This document shows positions 20,351-32,601 of a stretch of 64,000 nucleotides of DNA, piece by piece (the stretch's first letter is position 1; every line of letters starts with the position of its first letter). The stretch lies in NCBI GenBank assembly GCA_016584305.1, contig JACEEZ010023407.1:343501-407500 (forward strand), given 5' to 3'. The notes below the pieces were generated by a model, which saw only the letters and a program-made list of their open reading frames with translations, did not search any database and was not told the origin of the DNA. This DNA comes from Chionoecetes opilio (taxonomy: Eukaryota > Arthropoda > Malacostraca > Decapoda > Majidae). Made by a program: the position numbers and the translations under genes.

Positions 20351-20541
20351 CCTTGTTTACTTTTTTTCACTTACTATTTTTTTCACTTTTTAGGCTAATC
20401 ATATGGAGACAGGACTATTAAACTGCATAGCTCTCACCTGTAGGTACTCAAGGTCTTTTTGGGTCCTATGCGTCCTTGTTTGGCCACAGCAGCCAGTCAC
20501 AATAGCCAGTTGTGTTAGGAGCCTTCTGAGCGCGTCTGTTA

Positions 20542-21212
20542 AGCCCCGTCCACACTACCACTCACCACCGTCGGCGCTTGCCGTCGAACAATGTTCGTCA
20601 CTCAAAAGTGGCAGTGTGGACACGATGCCGACGAGCAAAATTTAACCGTCGGCGCTGCCCGCCAACATTCAGCAGGTTTAATATTGGGCGGGCATGCCCG
20701 TCACTCACGGGTCAGCGCCAAACACATGCTTCAAGTTATCGGCAGTTTTCACCATCTAGATATTTTTGCATTGCTATGTACCGTATACCATCAGAACCAA
20801 GAAAGTCAGCTGATTACGAGTATGTGATCAAAAATTAAATGGGAGAAATGGTCGGGAAATTGCAGCGAGTTGAAGACAAAAAAGTGAGAAAAATGTTTAT
20901 ACACTATTTCTTTTTGCTATATTTTTTAGAATACACAAAAAGGTTTTCGTATATTTTTCTTGCTTATGATATGCAGAAATGTGTCATGAAGATGATAGTT
21001 GGGTCAGTTTTTCTAAACCTCCTGTGGTTATTTCTTAATCTCGAGTGAGAGTACACGATATGCAGAAAACATGACTCTCACTTTGAAATCAGGAAGCGCG
21101 CTGACCGCCGAACAAAACCGTTCGTGTGGACACAACCCTGGCAACGGCGCTTCCCGTCGGCAAGCACCGACAGGAAGCACCGACGGTGGTGAGTGGTAGT
21201 GTGGACGGGGCT
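20542..21212. mobile_element. PIF/Harbinger-like element, TTA target duplication
   Basis: Near-perfect inverted ends of about 38 bases: AGCCCCGTCCACACTACCAC then TCACCACCGTCGG on the left and its mirror on the right (GGTGGTGAGTGGTAGTGTGG). TTA lies at 20539-20541 and 21213-21215. The interior (20790-20920) shares GAAGACAAAAAAGTGAGAAA and nearby text with the element at 5575-6387. A short open stretch (YRIPSEPRKSADYEYVIKN) is common to both and may be the rest of a coding region; I cannot name it. Confidence 0.8.
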
Positions 21213-24200
21213 TTAACCCTTTTTGGCGAAATCCAAAAACAGGTAATGGGCTTTTGGGGCTATAGGTTCCGGCCCACGACCATCTTTTTGGCTGAAAAGC
21301 CCAAAATTTTGATTAAAATGGGCTTTGGGGGGGCTTACAAAACCCGGGGGAAGCGCTTTTGTTCCTTATAAACTCAATCCCCCCCCCTGGGCCAGATCCA
21401 AAAAACACATACCCGGCGATGTACGAAGTCTGAGTATCCTCTTTCGAAAACTTTTTTGGGAAAAAGGGCTACTCAAACGCAATCGATGACGTCAAACGCC
21501 AGATTTTACCCCTGGGTGCAAGTCTGCCCCAACCCCTCCCTGGCTGGATCCGCAAGCGTACTTACCCCCATTTCCGTGACGTCACAGGGCCAATTTAGGG
21601 CGTAGATTTACACCCCCTCGGAGGAGGTGTAGAGAAGTGAAAATCTCATATAATAAAAAAAATGACATTTATTATCCTAATAGCTTTTTACCACCGAGGT
21701 AAGGTAAAAATAAAAACCCCTTTTAGTATCTGGCGGAGGGTATGTTTACATTCGTGGAGAGCTTCCCTCTTTTCAGAAGCTGTTTTCTAGCGTCGGTCGT
21801 GAGGAGGTTTTCTCGGCGTTTTTTATTGGGGGGCCCCCTGAGGAGAGAGAGGGGGTTTCCCCGCGACCGTTGGACCTCCTCGCCCTAAGACCAAGACTGT
21901 GAAGCCACGGTTCCCCCCCTGAGCTTATAGAGCTTATGGGAATTGAGCCCCAACTGAGGAGGGGACGAGAAGGACTCCGCCTTTCCCCGCACACACAGGT
22001 TTTGGCCCAGGGATACTGGCTAGTGGCTCTTTTCAACACTCTTTGGGAAAACCACAGGTCGTAACCTACAAAGTCGGGGGGTTTTTATCACACACACCAG
22101 TCAAGATCCTACGTAAACAACAGTGTCCCACCCGCGTATATGTTTGTTTTTCGTAAATTTCTAGAGTCCTTTCCCCCCCTTATTAGTTTTTTTTTTTCTC
22201 CAGCCTTCATAGACCCTTTAGATCCCTCTAAAACAGCTAAAAAAAGGTGGTAGGGGGTAGAGAATCCGAGAGATCCCCCCCAAACCCCCCTCGACTGAAA
22301 AGCCCCGGGCCCCCAAAAAAACACAAAAACTTCTAACCTCTTATAACCTACCAACCCTTACTATAACCAACAAACTAACCTTACCAAACCTTTTTCGAGA
22401 CCAAAGGGCTGAAAAGACTCTCCTGACATCTGGGATCCAGTTAGTCAGGAGAGTTTGGTAAATAGGGAGTATTGGTTGAAACTGCATTTTTTCCGGATTT
22501 TTTTTTCCCCAAAACCCTTCACAACCCCTTAAGTCCTCCCTTAAAAAAATTTAAAAAGTGAAAAAACCCCCCCTTCCCCCCTAAGCGCCCCCCCAAAAAG
22601 GGTTAATATTACAAATTTAAACCTCTCAATAACTCCAGCCCCCCTGCTATATACAAACAACCTGTGTGGGCTTTGTTTACGTAACCTAACCTCACTGGGG
22701 GGTTTTTTGCTCCTGTCTTTTTATCACAAACCCCCCTTGTGTTTTTTTTAAAATTTCCGACGGCTTGTGGGGGTTGGGAAAACTCCATACCCTTATGACA
22801 AATTTTTCAGGATTTTAAAACCACCGTCTGTATTGGTTTAAAACTGCACATTAAAAACACTAATAAGGGGGGAAAAGTAGGTATGCCGACGGGGATTTGG
22901 GTCCGTCCACGGCCCGGGTTCTATTGGGGACCCCCATTTTTGTTTTGGGTGTTTGTTTCAATATAAAATAAGAGTGTAAAGTTTTAATACCCCAGTAGTA
23001 AAACCCTTTTAACATTTCTAGTATTAATATAAATAAAAATCGATTTTAAAATAAAACCCAAAACCAAAATAGAAATAGTAAAATGAGGGAAAAAAAAAGT
23101 TGCGGAAAATTTTGTTTACAAATCAGATGATTTGGCGAATTTTCGGGTTCAATACGAGACGGGTACTTTCTTGTAATAAGCGTTAATAGTTTTTTTTTCC
23201 TCTACTTTAACATGAAAATATAAAAAATGCTCTATCTTGTCTCTTTTTCGTATGTCAATGCTTTTTTTGGGTCCGATTTACCCCGGGAAAAAAAAACTCA
23301 CGGGTAAAATTGGCCCCAGGTAATGTACCCCTCGGGGCATATCACGGTGGGTTTAAACTGCTTTTTTTGCACTTGTTCTTTTTTTTCGATTGTTGAATGA
23401 AATATGGAATTATTTAAGGTGCTGGTATAAAATTTAAGGGTAAATTTTTACTCAAGGACCAGAATTTTTCCCCAAAATTTGGGAAAATGATTTTTGTTTA
23501 CCTTTGGATCGGTAAATGTGATTTTTAAACCCAAACTTCCTTAAAACCTTACTCTCCTGACATAAGGGGGGGCTATGCCCCCCCATACCCCCGCTATTTA
23601 AACTAACCAAACAGGGGCATTGATTACGAAACCAACGGTATTATTTTACTTAGGCCCAAAATTCCCCACAATTTGGGAGTGGGGTTTTGTTTCCCTTTTT
23701 TAAATTCTGGGAAACATTTCCTTTTGAGTTTCCGCGAAAATCATACTTTCGAAGAAATGACAGTTCTAGGGAGGCGAGAGCCAATTTTTTACGTGCCCCC
23801 CCTGCCTTCTTCCTCTTGACCTCATCGCTTCTGTTTTCCTTTCCCGCGGACACTTTTTTAATGCAGATTGCTTAGTTTGGGGGGTTAAAAGCGGTGTTAG
23901 GTTAGGTTGTGAGTCAAAGGGGGGGTAGGAATTTTCTTCTCCTATACACTGGGGATCCCCTTCCATTAAAAAACTTTAATCCCCAAAAGAAGTCTTTGTG
24001 AGGGAAACTCATAGAGAGAATTTTTCCCTAGAACCCAAATAAGGTAACAAAAACCCTACTCCCAATTGTGTGGGGAATTCGGCCCTATAAAGTTTACAAA
24101 ATTAAAACAATGCTTAAAAATTATAAAAGAAAACAAACATAGACCTAGAAAAGAAGAAAGACTAGGAATCAAGACGGGAAAACCCAAACGTGTGCGTTTT

Positions 24201-24754
24201 GGTCTATTTTTCCGCCCCCCCAGAAAATGTGAAAAACACTAAAAAGAATTTTTTGATAGGTCCATGGGCATGGTAGAAATTTTTTTTAAAATTTTTTTGG
24301 AGGTTTGTCAAATTTTAAATTTTTTTTTTTTTATATATTATGCCCAAATTTCCCCCAAGGTTAGGTCCGATTTACCCCATTTATTAAACAATGGGGTCCG
24401 CCTTCACAGGTATTGATAACAGAGCTATAAGGGGAAATTTGTTCAACTTTAATGACAATGGGTAGTGACCCTCTTATGATTGTATTAACTTTTTTTTTTT
24501 TTATTCAATAGTATGGAAACTAGACAAATTTTGTAAAAACCAGGACCAAATTACCCCCGGTCGGCACTACCTAAAATGTTGTATCACTTATGTTTTATAA
24601 GTGCCTTGAAGACTTATATTAATAAACTACTGTCCCCCGCCTCTTCGTGACACAAAAAGTCTGTATGATGCTAAAATAAATTTTGGGCGCCGGGCCCGAC
24701 CATAGTATTTTGACGGTAGTAGTTCTTTAGTAGTAGGGGAAAACATGATCCGAT

Positions 24755-25850
24755 TTTGAAAGGTCAGTCAGGATCCCTGCCCCTGATTGACCCTGCAGTT
24801 AGTTAGGTCATCGGACCCCTGCCCCTATTGATCCTGCTGTTAGATAAGGTCAGTCAGGATCCCTGCCCCTGATTGACCCTGCATGTTAGTAAGGGTCGTC
24901 AGGACCCCTGCCCCGATTGATCCTGCTGTTAGATAAGGTCGTCAGGTCCCCTGCCCTGATTGATCCTGATGTTGATAAGGTCAGTCGGGATCCCTCCCCT
25001 GTTTGACCTCATTTTTAGGTTGGGTTCAGTCAGGATCCCTGCCCCTGATTGATCCTGCATTTTTAGGTTGGGTCAGTCGGATCCCTGCCCTGATTGTCCG
25101 TTTTGGGTTAGGTCGTCGGGATCCCCGCCCTGTTTGACCTGCATGTTAGGTTAGGTCAGTCAGGTCCCTGCCCCATTGACCCTGCATGTTAGGTTGGTCA
25201 TCAGGTCCCTGCCCCCCTGATTTGATTGGTCCCTCCCCTTTTGTTAGAATAAGGTCAGTCGGGATCCCTCCCCCTGTTTGATCCTGCATTTTTAGGTTAG
25301 GTCAGTCAGGATCCCTGCCCCTGATGATCCTGCATGTTAGGTTGGTAGTCAGGATCCCTGCCCCAAAATTGACCTGCATGTTGGGTTAGGTCAGTCGGAT
25401 CCCTCCCCCTGATTGACCGCATGTTAGGTTAGGTCGTCAGGCCCCTGCCCCTGATTGACCCTGCATGTTAGGTTAGGCAGTCAGGCCCCTGCCCCTGATT
25501 GATCCTGCTTTTGGGTTTTAGGCAGTCAGGACCCCCTCCCTGATTGACCCTGCATGTTAGGTTTAGGTCAGTCGGGATCCCTGCCCCTGATTGATCCTGC
25601 ATTTTTGGTTGGTCAGTCAGGATCCCTGCCCTATTGATCCTCATGTTAGGTAAGGTCAGTAGGATCCCTGCCCCTGATTGACCTGCATGATTTTGGGGCA
25701 TCGGGACCCTGCCCCGATTGATCCTGCATGTTATTTTTTAGGTCAGTCAGGCCCTGCCCCGATTGACCCTGATGTTGGGTTTGGGTCTCAGGACCCTCCC
25801 CCTGATTGATCCTGCATGTTGGGTTTTGGGGTCAGTCAGGTTTCCCTGCC
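24755..25850. repeat. 46-bp satellite array
   Basis: About 24 units of roughly 46 bases; the commonest text is GGTCAGTCAGGATCCCTGCC, CCTGATTGATCCTGCATGTT and AGGTTA. The unit holds a TTAGGTTAGG-like doublet and a BamHI-type GGATCC. Units differ largely by one- or two-base gaps, in line with the unpolished nature of this block. Confidence 0.85.
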
Positions 25851-28254
25851 CTCATCAACTAAAAAGGAAAACCATTCTCTTACTAACTCTTGTCTTGCTT
25901 TTTTAGCCCTCTGCTCTGACTAACTTTAACTATATTAAGATGACCCTGTGGAAAAAACTTTTTATACCTGTGCTATTTTCATTTAATTTTACGTTTTCTT
26001 TCGGGGCCCTCACGGCAGTGTAAGCCGTATCTTAAATGACGTGTTTTAGCCCAGCCAAAAAAGGGCCGTGCAGGAAAAAGTGCCGGCAACAGAACAGCAT
26101 TCGGACCATGCACAGGACTTTGCCCGGATCAGGGGTTTTCCGAGATCCTGGGCCATTGATTGGATATGTATGCATTCATTTTTGTGAAATTTTATTACTG
26201 GGGAAAAAATGGTTTGAATATTCAAAAAATATATCGTAGTATTCCTAATGCTTTTTTGTCTACAGTACACCATTGCCATCAAGCCCCGAGCATTGAGAAC
26301 ACCTTTACTGACGGAAGAATACCACTCCCTTAATGTACAGGTGGTTTTGCAATGCTCGGGTCTGATCACCAGCTTTTCCCAAAGATTTCCTGGTTTTTTT
26401 GTATGATCAAATAAGCATTACTATAACAGTATGATATATAGAAGAACAATCGTAAAAGAAAAGAAAACTTTGAAATATTTGCAAAATTTTTTGAAATGTG
26501 TGACTTGTAAAAAGTTTTTACATTAGATATCGCAAAGGAAAAAAAAAACCTGGGATTTAGTATTTACTAAACTTCATATTTGCAGGGTCGAACATAACTC
26601 TTTTTGTCTGGCGCAACAGCGATTTTTTTTAAAAAACTTTGCTGCTGGGAAATTTTTGGGGGCTACCCCTTTTTTGGATTTTTTAGCATAGATTTAAATT
26701 TAAAAAATAATCAATCAAACAAACTCCCCCTACATCCTCTAAACATATCGTAGAATAACTTTCTTTTTTCATCTATCTTTTAATCTGCAGAAAATTCCTC
26801 ATATGGTATTCTAAGTAGATTGGGATGAATATAGTGCATTATGAAAGTTGCCTTTTTGGAGACGGGGGACCCCCTTTAAATTTCCATTTTAGGTGCCCTT
26901 ATAAGCAGCCAGAAACCTGTCGGGGCATCGCTTCAAAGGCACCCAGCACAAAGGGGCGTGGTTGAAAAAAGCATTTGGGGTGCTGAAACCCGTTTTTCCC
27001 GGGGAGTTGTGTAGGTAGGGTACCCGGGCTGGTAGGCCAGTAAAATTTAAGTTTAAAGAACATTAGAAAATAAGGGAATACAAAAGGCCTACACTTTGGT
27101 TTTCCTGTTTTAACACTACCTACTTCCCCCCCTTTCATCCCTCCAAGAAATTTCTGCCTCCTTTTTTAAAACTCCCTATTTACCCATAGGTCCCCTCCGC
27201 TGCCGCCAAAACCGCCGTGGTCCGTACTGATTTCCTGACAAAATGAGCCCCTTCCAAACATTTACCACCCTATTTTTTGAACAAGTTTTTTTCCCAAACT
27301 CGGTCCAATGAATAAATTGCATCGGCAACACCCAAAATTCTGATCTTTTTTTTGTCGATATGCAGTAATCTTTGCTGAGCGCGAGGTCCCGGTGATGGCT
27401 CTCGAGGCGTGCCGAGGAGGCAAAGCCTTTGGGGGCTTTTAGGTCTCCTGGCTCAAGCCAAGGTCCAGGTGTTTGAAGGGTTAGTAGATGAATAGTTCAT
27501 GGTGCAGAGGACATTGAGATTCGGAAAAATTTTTTCATACCTTGGTATGCAGTCCAATGACGGCGGGTCACGTCAAGAAGTCTTACGGCGGATGGCATAG
27601 CCCCCGGTGTTATGGCCTTGGCGAGGCGAGCGACGCGCCCTCTGGCTATGCCCACAATTGAAGAAGATTATTTAATTTGTAAAAATGATAGAATGTTTTT
27701 GGAAATATATAATATTTCTTAAATTTCATATTTTTTTACAGATTTTCACAAAACGGGGGGGCCCCGCAATAACACCGGGGAAATGGCCGAATCATGATCG
27801 CGCAATTTCCCCCACAACCGGGGTTGTTTCGAGGGAACCCCTTCCCCCGGAACATAATTTTTTTAACATTGACATATAACTTTTACAATAGTTTTTTATT
27901 TTTCATGGTTTTAAGAAATTTGGAATTTCAATCAATGCTTTCTATTATATAGTTTTTGGGTTTATAATTGATTTTTATGTTTGCAAATTTGTAATCAGCA
28001 AAGTCAAATACAGTAGACTTTATAAAAATTTTAATATTGTTCAATTTAAATTTTTTATTTCTTTTACTATTTTCACTTTCACATTTCAGCTAGAAAACCG
28101 AGGGCAATGAGGACATTGGGGGATGGTTGTTCGGGGATGCTATCTCGAGAGTGGGGATTGTCGGGAAGAGTTGAGGCGGACATTTTCCCATAAGAAAAAA
28201 AGAAAATAAGGGGAACACAAGAGGCTGAGGACTACACGGGGAGTTCCCGTTACT
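25851..28254. other. no gene recognised
   Basis: Noisy sequence. A stretch at about 27580-27660 (GCGAGCGACGCGCCCTCTGG, CTATGCCCACAATT) resembles 33246-33285 in the clean block (GGCGACGCGCCCTCCGGCAT, ATGCCCCCAAT), so a shared repeat is present. I cannot assign it. Confidence 0.35.
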
Positions 28255-29255
28255 TAAAAACTACCTACCAGCCGCCAAAAAATTGTTTGCGACATCATAA
28301 CACAGCGCTTCCATAGGGAATTCAGAAAATGTACCTATGCGCCTCTGCCTTCCGAGGAGAACTTACATATGGCGCTTTTAAAGGGACGGGCAGTCCATCA
28401 AATGCGAGGGAAAGTTCAGATGCCACTTGTCAATTATAGACGAAGCTTTAAAAAAGTTCGCCTTTCCCTTTCCCCGAGTAATTTAACAGACGCGCATTGG
28501 TAGGGGTATCATTTTTTCATAAAGAAAAAAAGAAAGATAACAAGGACAAATTTAAAATTTTGTTTCTCTACACAAACAGAGGCCGTGGGAAGAAATTCAA
28601 AGGGTTGTGGATTTACTAAGAAATTTTTGTAAGTGGGTGGAGAGTTTGGGGTGGCGGCGGGTGGCGACAGCCCCGCCCCTAACATTTAAGTGGCCGGGGG
28701 AGGGTTAAAAGTCATATCGCAAAATTTTTTTTTGCTCTTATTTGAAGTTTGGGGACCACTTGACGTTTCATGACATTTAGGGGTTGCGATGTTTTTCATC
28801 CTCACCCTGGCCCTTTTAGTTCGGGTCGCGGCTGTCGCCCCCCCCGAAACTCTCCCCCCACTTATGCACAAATTTCCTCGTACATCTACAAACCTTTATA
28901 TTTCTTCCACTGGCCTCTCGCCTTTTGTAGAGATACAATAATTTAATTTGCTCCTTTGTTTAAAATTTCTTGCCCCCCTTATGAAAAAAAATGATACAAA
29001 AATTTACCCAATGCGCATCTGTTCAATTACCGCGGGAAGGAAGGCGTACTTTTTTAGAATGCTTCGTCTATAATTGAAAGTGGCTCTAACATTCCTCGCG
29101 GGTTTTAGGACTGCCCGTGCCTTTAAAAAAGCTGCCCAAAGTAAGATATCTCTCTCGGAAGCAGTAGGCGCCATAGAGTACATTTTCTGAATTCCCGTAT
29201 GGAACGGTGTTTTGATGTCGCAAAAAATATTTTGGCGCGTAGGTACATCCACCTT
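28255..29255. repeat. 1-kb inverted palindrome in unpolished sequence
   Basis: Two arms of roughly 450 bases mirror each other around 28756: for example TTCCATAGGGAATTCAGAAA at 28311 against TTTCTGAATTCCCGTATGGA ending at 29202, and TTTGCGACATC at 28286 against GATGTCGCAAA near 29222. The arms carry different indels. Both would translate to the same peptide on opposite strands (around NYRRSILKKYAFLPAVIEQM on the minus strand of the right arm). Confidence 0.75.
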
Positions 29256-29279
29256 TTATCCCCATTTATAAAATGACTA

Positions 29280-29900
29280 GGGCCCTTTTTAGAAAACTCC
29301 CCAATGACTCCGCACTAACTACCTTCGCTGGTCCATGCCAAACATTTTCCACCCTATTTTTGAATTTTTTTTTTTTTCTTTTTTTTACATCTAGCTTTAA
29401 ACCGTTTGAAACCGTGACTTCTTGTTTTTCCGGGGTTTCTAGCCTTAAGAACTTTAAAATACCTCTCCTTTTTTGATCCCTTTATCCATTTAAAAATTTT
29501 ATCAATCGCCCCCTTTCTCTGTCTCTGAGTGAGTGTAATTTTTAAAAACTTCAATTTTCTAAAAAGTCACGCATTCCTTGTATCATTTTGATCATCCTTT
29601 TTCTGCCTGATTTTACAAAGGGTATACCCCCGTAAAACGAGAAAAAAACTGAGCCCCATAATCTGGCCTTTTTATAGCTTCTGTAATTTTTTTTAGTTTT
29701 TACCCTCACCCCGATCTTTCCACCTATCTTTTCAGTGTACATTTTATAGGGGATCTATTACCAGATTTTTTTTACCAAAATAAATTACGCTAAATTATCA
29801 TATTAAAATTCCCTCTGCCACCAGACTACAAACCCTTTTAATTTATCGAAGTCTCCTGCAATATTTGATGCAATTTTGCATTTGTTGCAATATTTGAATC
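29280..29900 (-). pseudogene. LINE reverse transcriptase C-terminal remnant (noisy)
   Basis: On the minus strand in shifting frames: TRSHGFKRFKARC, IDKIFKWIKGSKK, LKITLTQRQRKGAID, preceded by RMIKMIQGMRDFL and a KKARLWGSV-like stretch. The order 'L..R..RG..I..FKW.KG....RSHG.K' is that of the tail after RT in CR1/RTE-like LINEs. Only fragments are legible. Confidence 0.45.
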
Positions 29901-30719
29901 AATGGACCCAAAAAAGACCCTTGCGAAACAAACTTGTTCTCGTAAGCCCCACTTTCTCTCTCTCTCTAATATAGATATAAGAAAAACCCTCTGGGTTTCT
30001 TTAAAATATCAATAGAGTATCAAATGTTTGTCTGCTGAAGCAAAAAAAGGGGAGAGTATTCTTTTTAGCTTAAAAATTTTGAAACCATTTCATATTTTTT
30101 AGGATAAAATTTCTGGATAGTGGTTTTGGCTGAAAAAAAGATATTCGAGCAATTTTAAATTTTTTCAAAACTTTGCTACAAATAAATATAACCAAATGAA
30201 GAGGAAGGAAAAATATGTTGAAAAGGGTTTATTGACCTTTTGCCCCCAGTAAGGAAAGGAAAAAAAAAATTGCAAAAAAGAAATATTTCATGGGCGGGGT
30301 TTGGGTAGAAAGATAATTAAAAAAACAATAAATAAATATATTTATTATTCCTTAACTGGCACTATTCCTATTTTTTAGTTTTCCATTTCCCACGACAATT
30401 TTTTTTTTAAAAGACGATTTTTCCCCGTTAAGGAGAATACTATGGGGCAGTTTTTCGTACCAAAGGAGGCCTGCGGCCATGGTCCCCCCCTTTTGCAAAG
30501 AATAATAATTAAAATAAAAAAAATAATCGAAAATTTTTAAAATATATTTTTTCGTAATATGTAAATTTTTATTGTAAAAATGTAAATTACTTTTGTAAAA
30601 AAATTTTATATATATATATATTATATATATTATAAAATATATTATATAATAATATATATATATATTTATATATATATAATTATATATATATAATATATTT
30701 TAAAAAAATTTATATAATT
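29901..30719. other. no gene recognised; (TA)n tract 30609-30700
   Basis: Noisy AT-rich sequence with an imperfect TA/TATATAA tract. Nothing coding is visible. Confidence 0.5.
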
Positions 30720-31400
30720 TGGCCTTTTCAAATGCCTTCCCGTTCTGATTCCCCTTTATGGGTCTTTGACACTACCCCAAACACAAAAGGGGGCTGAAAA
30801 CTGACCTTTAGCCCCCCTGACCCCACTACTTTCCAAGGGGTTGATGTTCCTCCACTACTCTCACCCTTGATCTCAAAAACCTTATACAGTGCCATTACCA
30901 ACCCTTACGACTCTCCGGTATTTTTTTTTTTCGTAATGCCCCTCTAGTTTTTGGGGAAACCTTTTAAATGCCTTCTCAAATCCACAAAAAACATGAAAGG
31001 CTTTTTTTCTCTCTTTTATTTTTTCCTTTTTGGTAATAAAATGAAAAAACCCCCCCCCCCCCCCCCTTTTCTTTTTTTTTGTACCCACTGATAAAGAGTA
31101 ATAAAGGAAGAAGAAAAAGCCCGTATCATGTGTTGTGGATCTTGAGAAGGGATTGACAGGGTTCCAAGAAAAGATGGGGATTTCGAAAAAAAAGGTACCG
31201 GGGAGTCTTGTAAGGTTTGGGAATGGGACGTATGAAAGGTTTTTAGATCAAAGGGGGAGATAGCTGGGGGAACTCAGATGCCCTTTTAGAAAGTTGGGGG
31301 CATCAAGGCTCAGTTTCCCGTCCTCTTGTGTTTTGGTATGACTAAAAAGGCCCTAAAGGAAGCGACAGGAGATCCATTTTGGGGCGCTTATGCAATGATG
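30720..31400. repeat. second inverted palindrome, with RTE-type RT on both arms
   Basis: Arms 30720-31050 and 31070-31400 mirror around 31060. The left arm on the minus strand reads CGFEKAFKRFP and VVRVGNGTV, and the right arm on the plus strand reads VDLEKGLTGFQ and SLVRFGNGTYERF in shifting frames. Both are noisy versions of palm motif A and the next block of an RTE-like LINE reverse transcriptase ('VDLEKAFDRVP...LVR.....Y'). The plus arm goes on to about 31480 with text that fits the following RT blocks. Confidence 0.6.
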
Positions 31401-31540
31401 TAGTCTTGACAGATGGACAAAAGGGGGAAGGTGAGGGAAATTTTAGATAGAAGCAAGCAAGGAAAAAAGAGGTGGAGTGGAGAGAGCAAAGAAACACAGT
31501 AAAAACTAATGGATGAATTTTTGCCAGATGGGGGACTGCT

Positions 31541-31975
31541 GGTAAACTTTTGGCTGATTTACAAAATGCATTTGCATGTTTGGGCCTCCCCTACGGAGAA
31601 CATTTGGGCGCTCCTTTTGGCCACCACACCCCGTTAGGATTGGTAGATTTGCCCCCGCGATTCCCCTTTGCCCCCTCGATTGACATTGGGATCACCAAAA
31701 CCCAGCAAAAAAAAGCAGACAAAAGGGGAAAAAATAATGGATCCTGGGGGGAATAAGTAATAAGAATAAGTAAAAAAAAAAAAAAAAAAAAAGATGCTGG
31801 GATTTTTATATAAGATGATGCTCTGTTGAATGAAAAGCTAGTGTTGGAGTACATGAGAGAGTCAGAGGTATTGCAAGAGTGAACATTAAGAGATGAGAAT
31901 GAGGTAAATTTAAATTTAAAACTGGAGACACTTGTATTGTTCATATTCTCAAAAAGGAATTTCCAGGAACAGGCA
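31541..31975. other. no gene recognised; poly-A tract near 31770
   Basis: The boundary between noisy and clean sequence lies here. A 20-A run at about 31772-31791 precedes the 3' end of the Myb/SANT gene. Confidence 0.4.
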
Positions 31976-32504
31976 TCAGACCACATTAAACAAAGAACAA
32001 GTGAATAAACCTGTAAGGCATCAAATATATTTTTTACTTTTACAAAGATACAGGATATGAACCTATGACTCACCTGAGGGAGCAAGTGGGGCATGTCTGC
32101 GGCGTTTGGGAGGCTGAGGGCGGGTGGAAGGCGATGGCTGTGGCTTGGGAGGTGTGGCAATCTGCTGAAGGCTGAAAGAGATTTTCCAATGTGAAATTAC
32201 AAACAATTTAATAGTATTGTTAGCCCCACCCACAAAAAAACAAGGATGTTATTGTCAATTAATAATAAGGTAAAATTAATTTATCTTTGTTCAGCTGAGT
32301 TTGTGGGAACCACAACAAGTGACTGCCCGCGTTTCCAGGGAAAATACTTGACACGTGAGTAGCTAAAACCTATGCGTGTTAGTGACACTTATATGACTTT
32401 ACCACTGTAACATTCAGACATTGTGTGAGTGTGTACCCTTAATGCTTATGACCAAAAAAGTTTTAACCCACACCACGAAAATTGGTAAGCAACCATAGGA
32501 TAAA

Positions 32505-32601
<97 letters not shown>

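Larger units (their letters stand above)
11395..20400 (-). mobile_element. LINE copy B (CR1/jockey-like), near full length, cut by six later insertions
   Basis: Minus strand, about 4 kb of LINE sequence spread over 9 kb. Parts in 5'-3' order: ORF1 start at 20350; ORF1 to 19673; SINE with a fold-back element (18331-19672); end of ORF1 and endonuclease 18330-17098; solo LTR (16869-17097); linker 16868-16733; piggyBac-like element (16043-16732); 16042-15737; pogo-like element (15259-15736); RT 15258-14941; Tigger-like element (14161-14940); RT/thumb 14160-13323; hAT-like element (11710-13322); C-terminal tail 11709-11395. At each junction the protein text continues once the insert is taken out, which proves the order of events: LINE first, all others later. 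Confidence 0.85.
21216..31760. other. block of apparently unpolished sequence (I)
   Basis: From just after 21.2 kb the text changes character: frequent homopolymer runs (GGGGGG, CCCCCC, TTTTTTTT), G/T and C/T runs swollen or shortened, and repeats whose units differ mainly by small indels. No reading frame longer than about 100 codons with protein-like content survives. This is the signature of raw long-read consensus, not of natural decay, which would give mostly substitutions. Apart from the items listed separately I recognise no gene. The clean text resumes near 31.76 kb. Confidence 0.65.
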
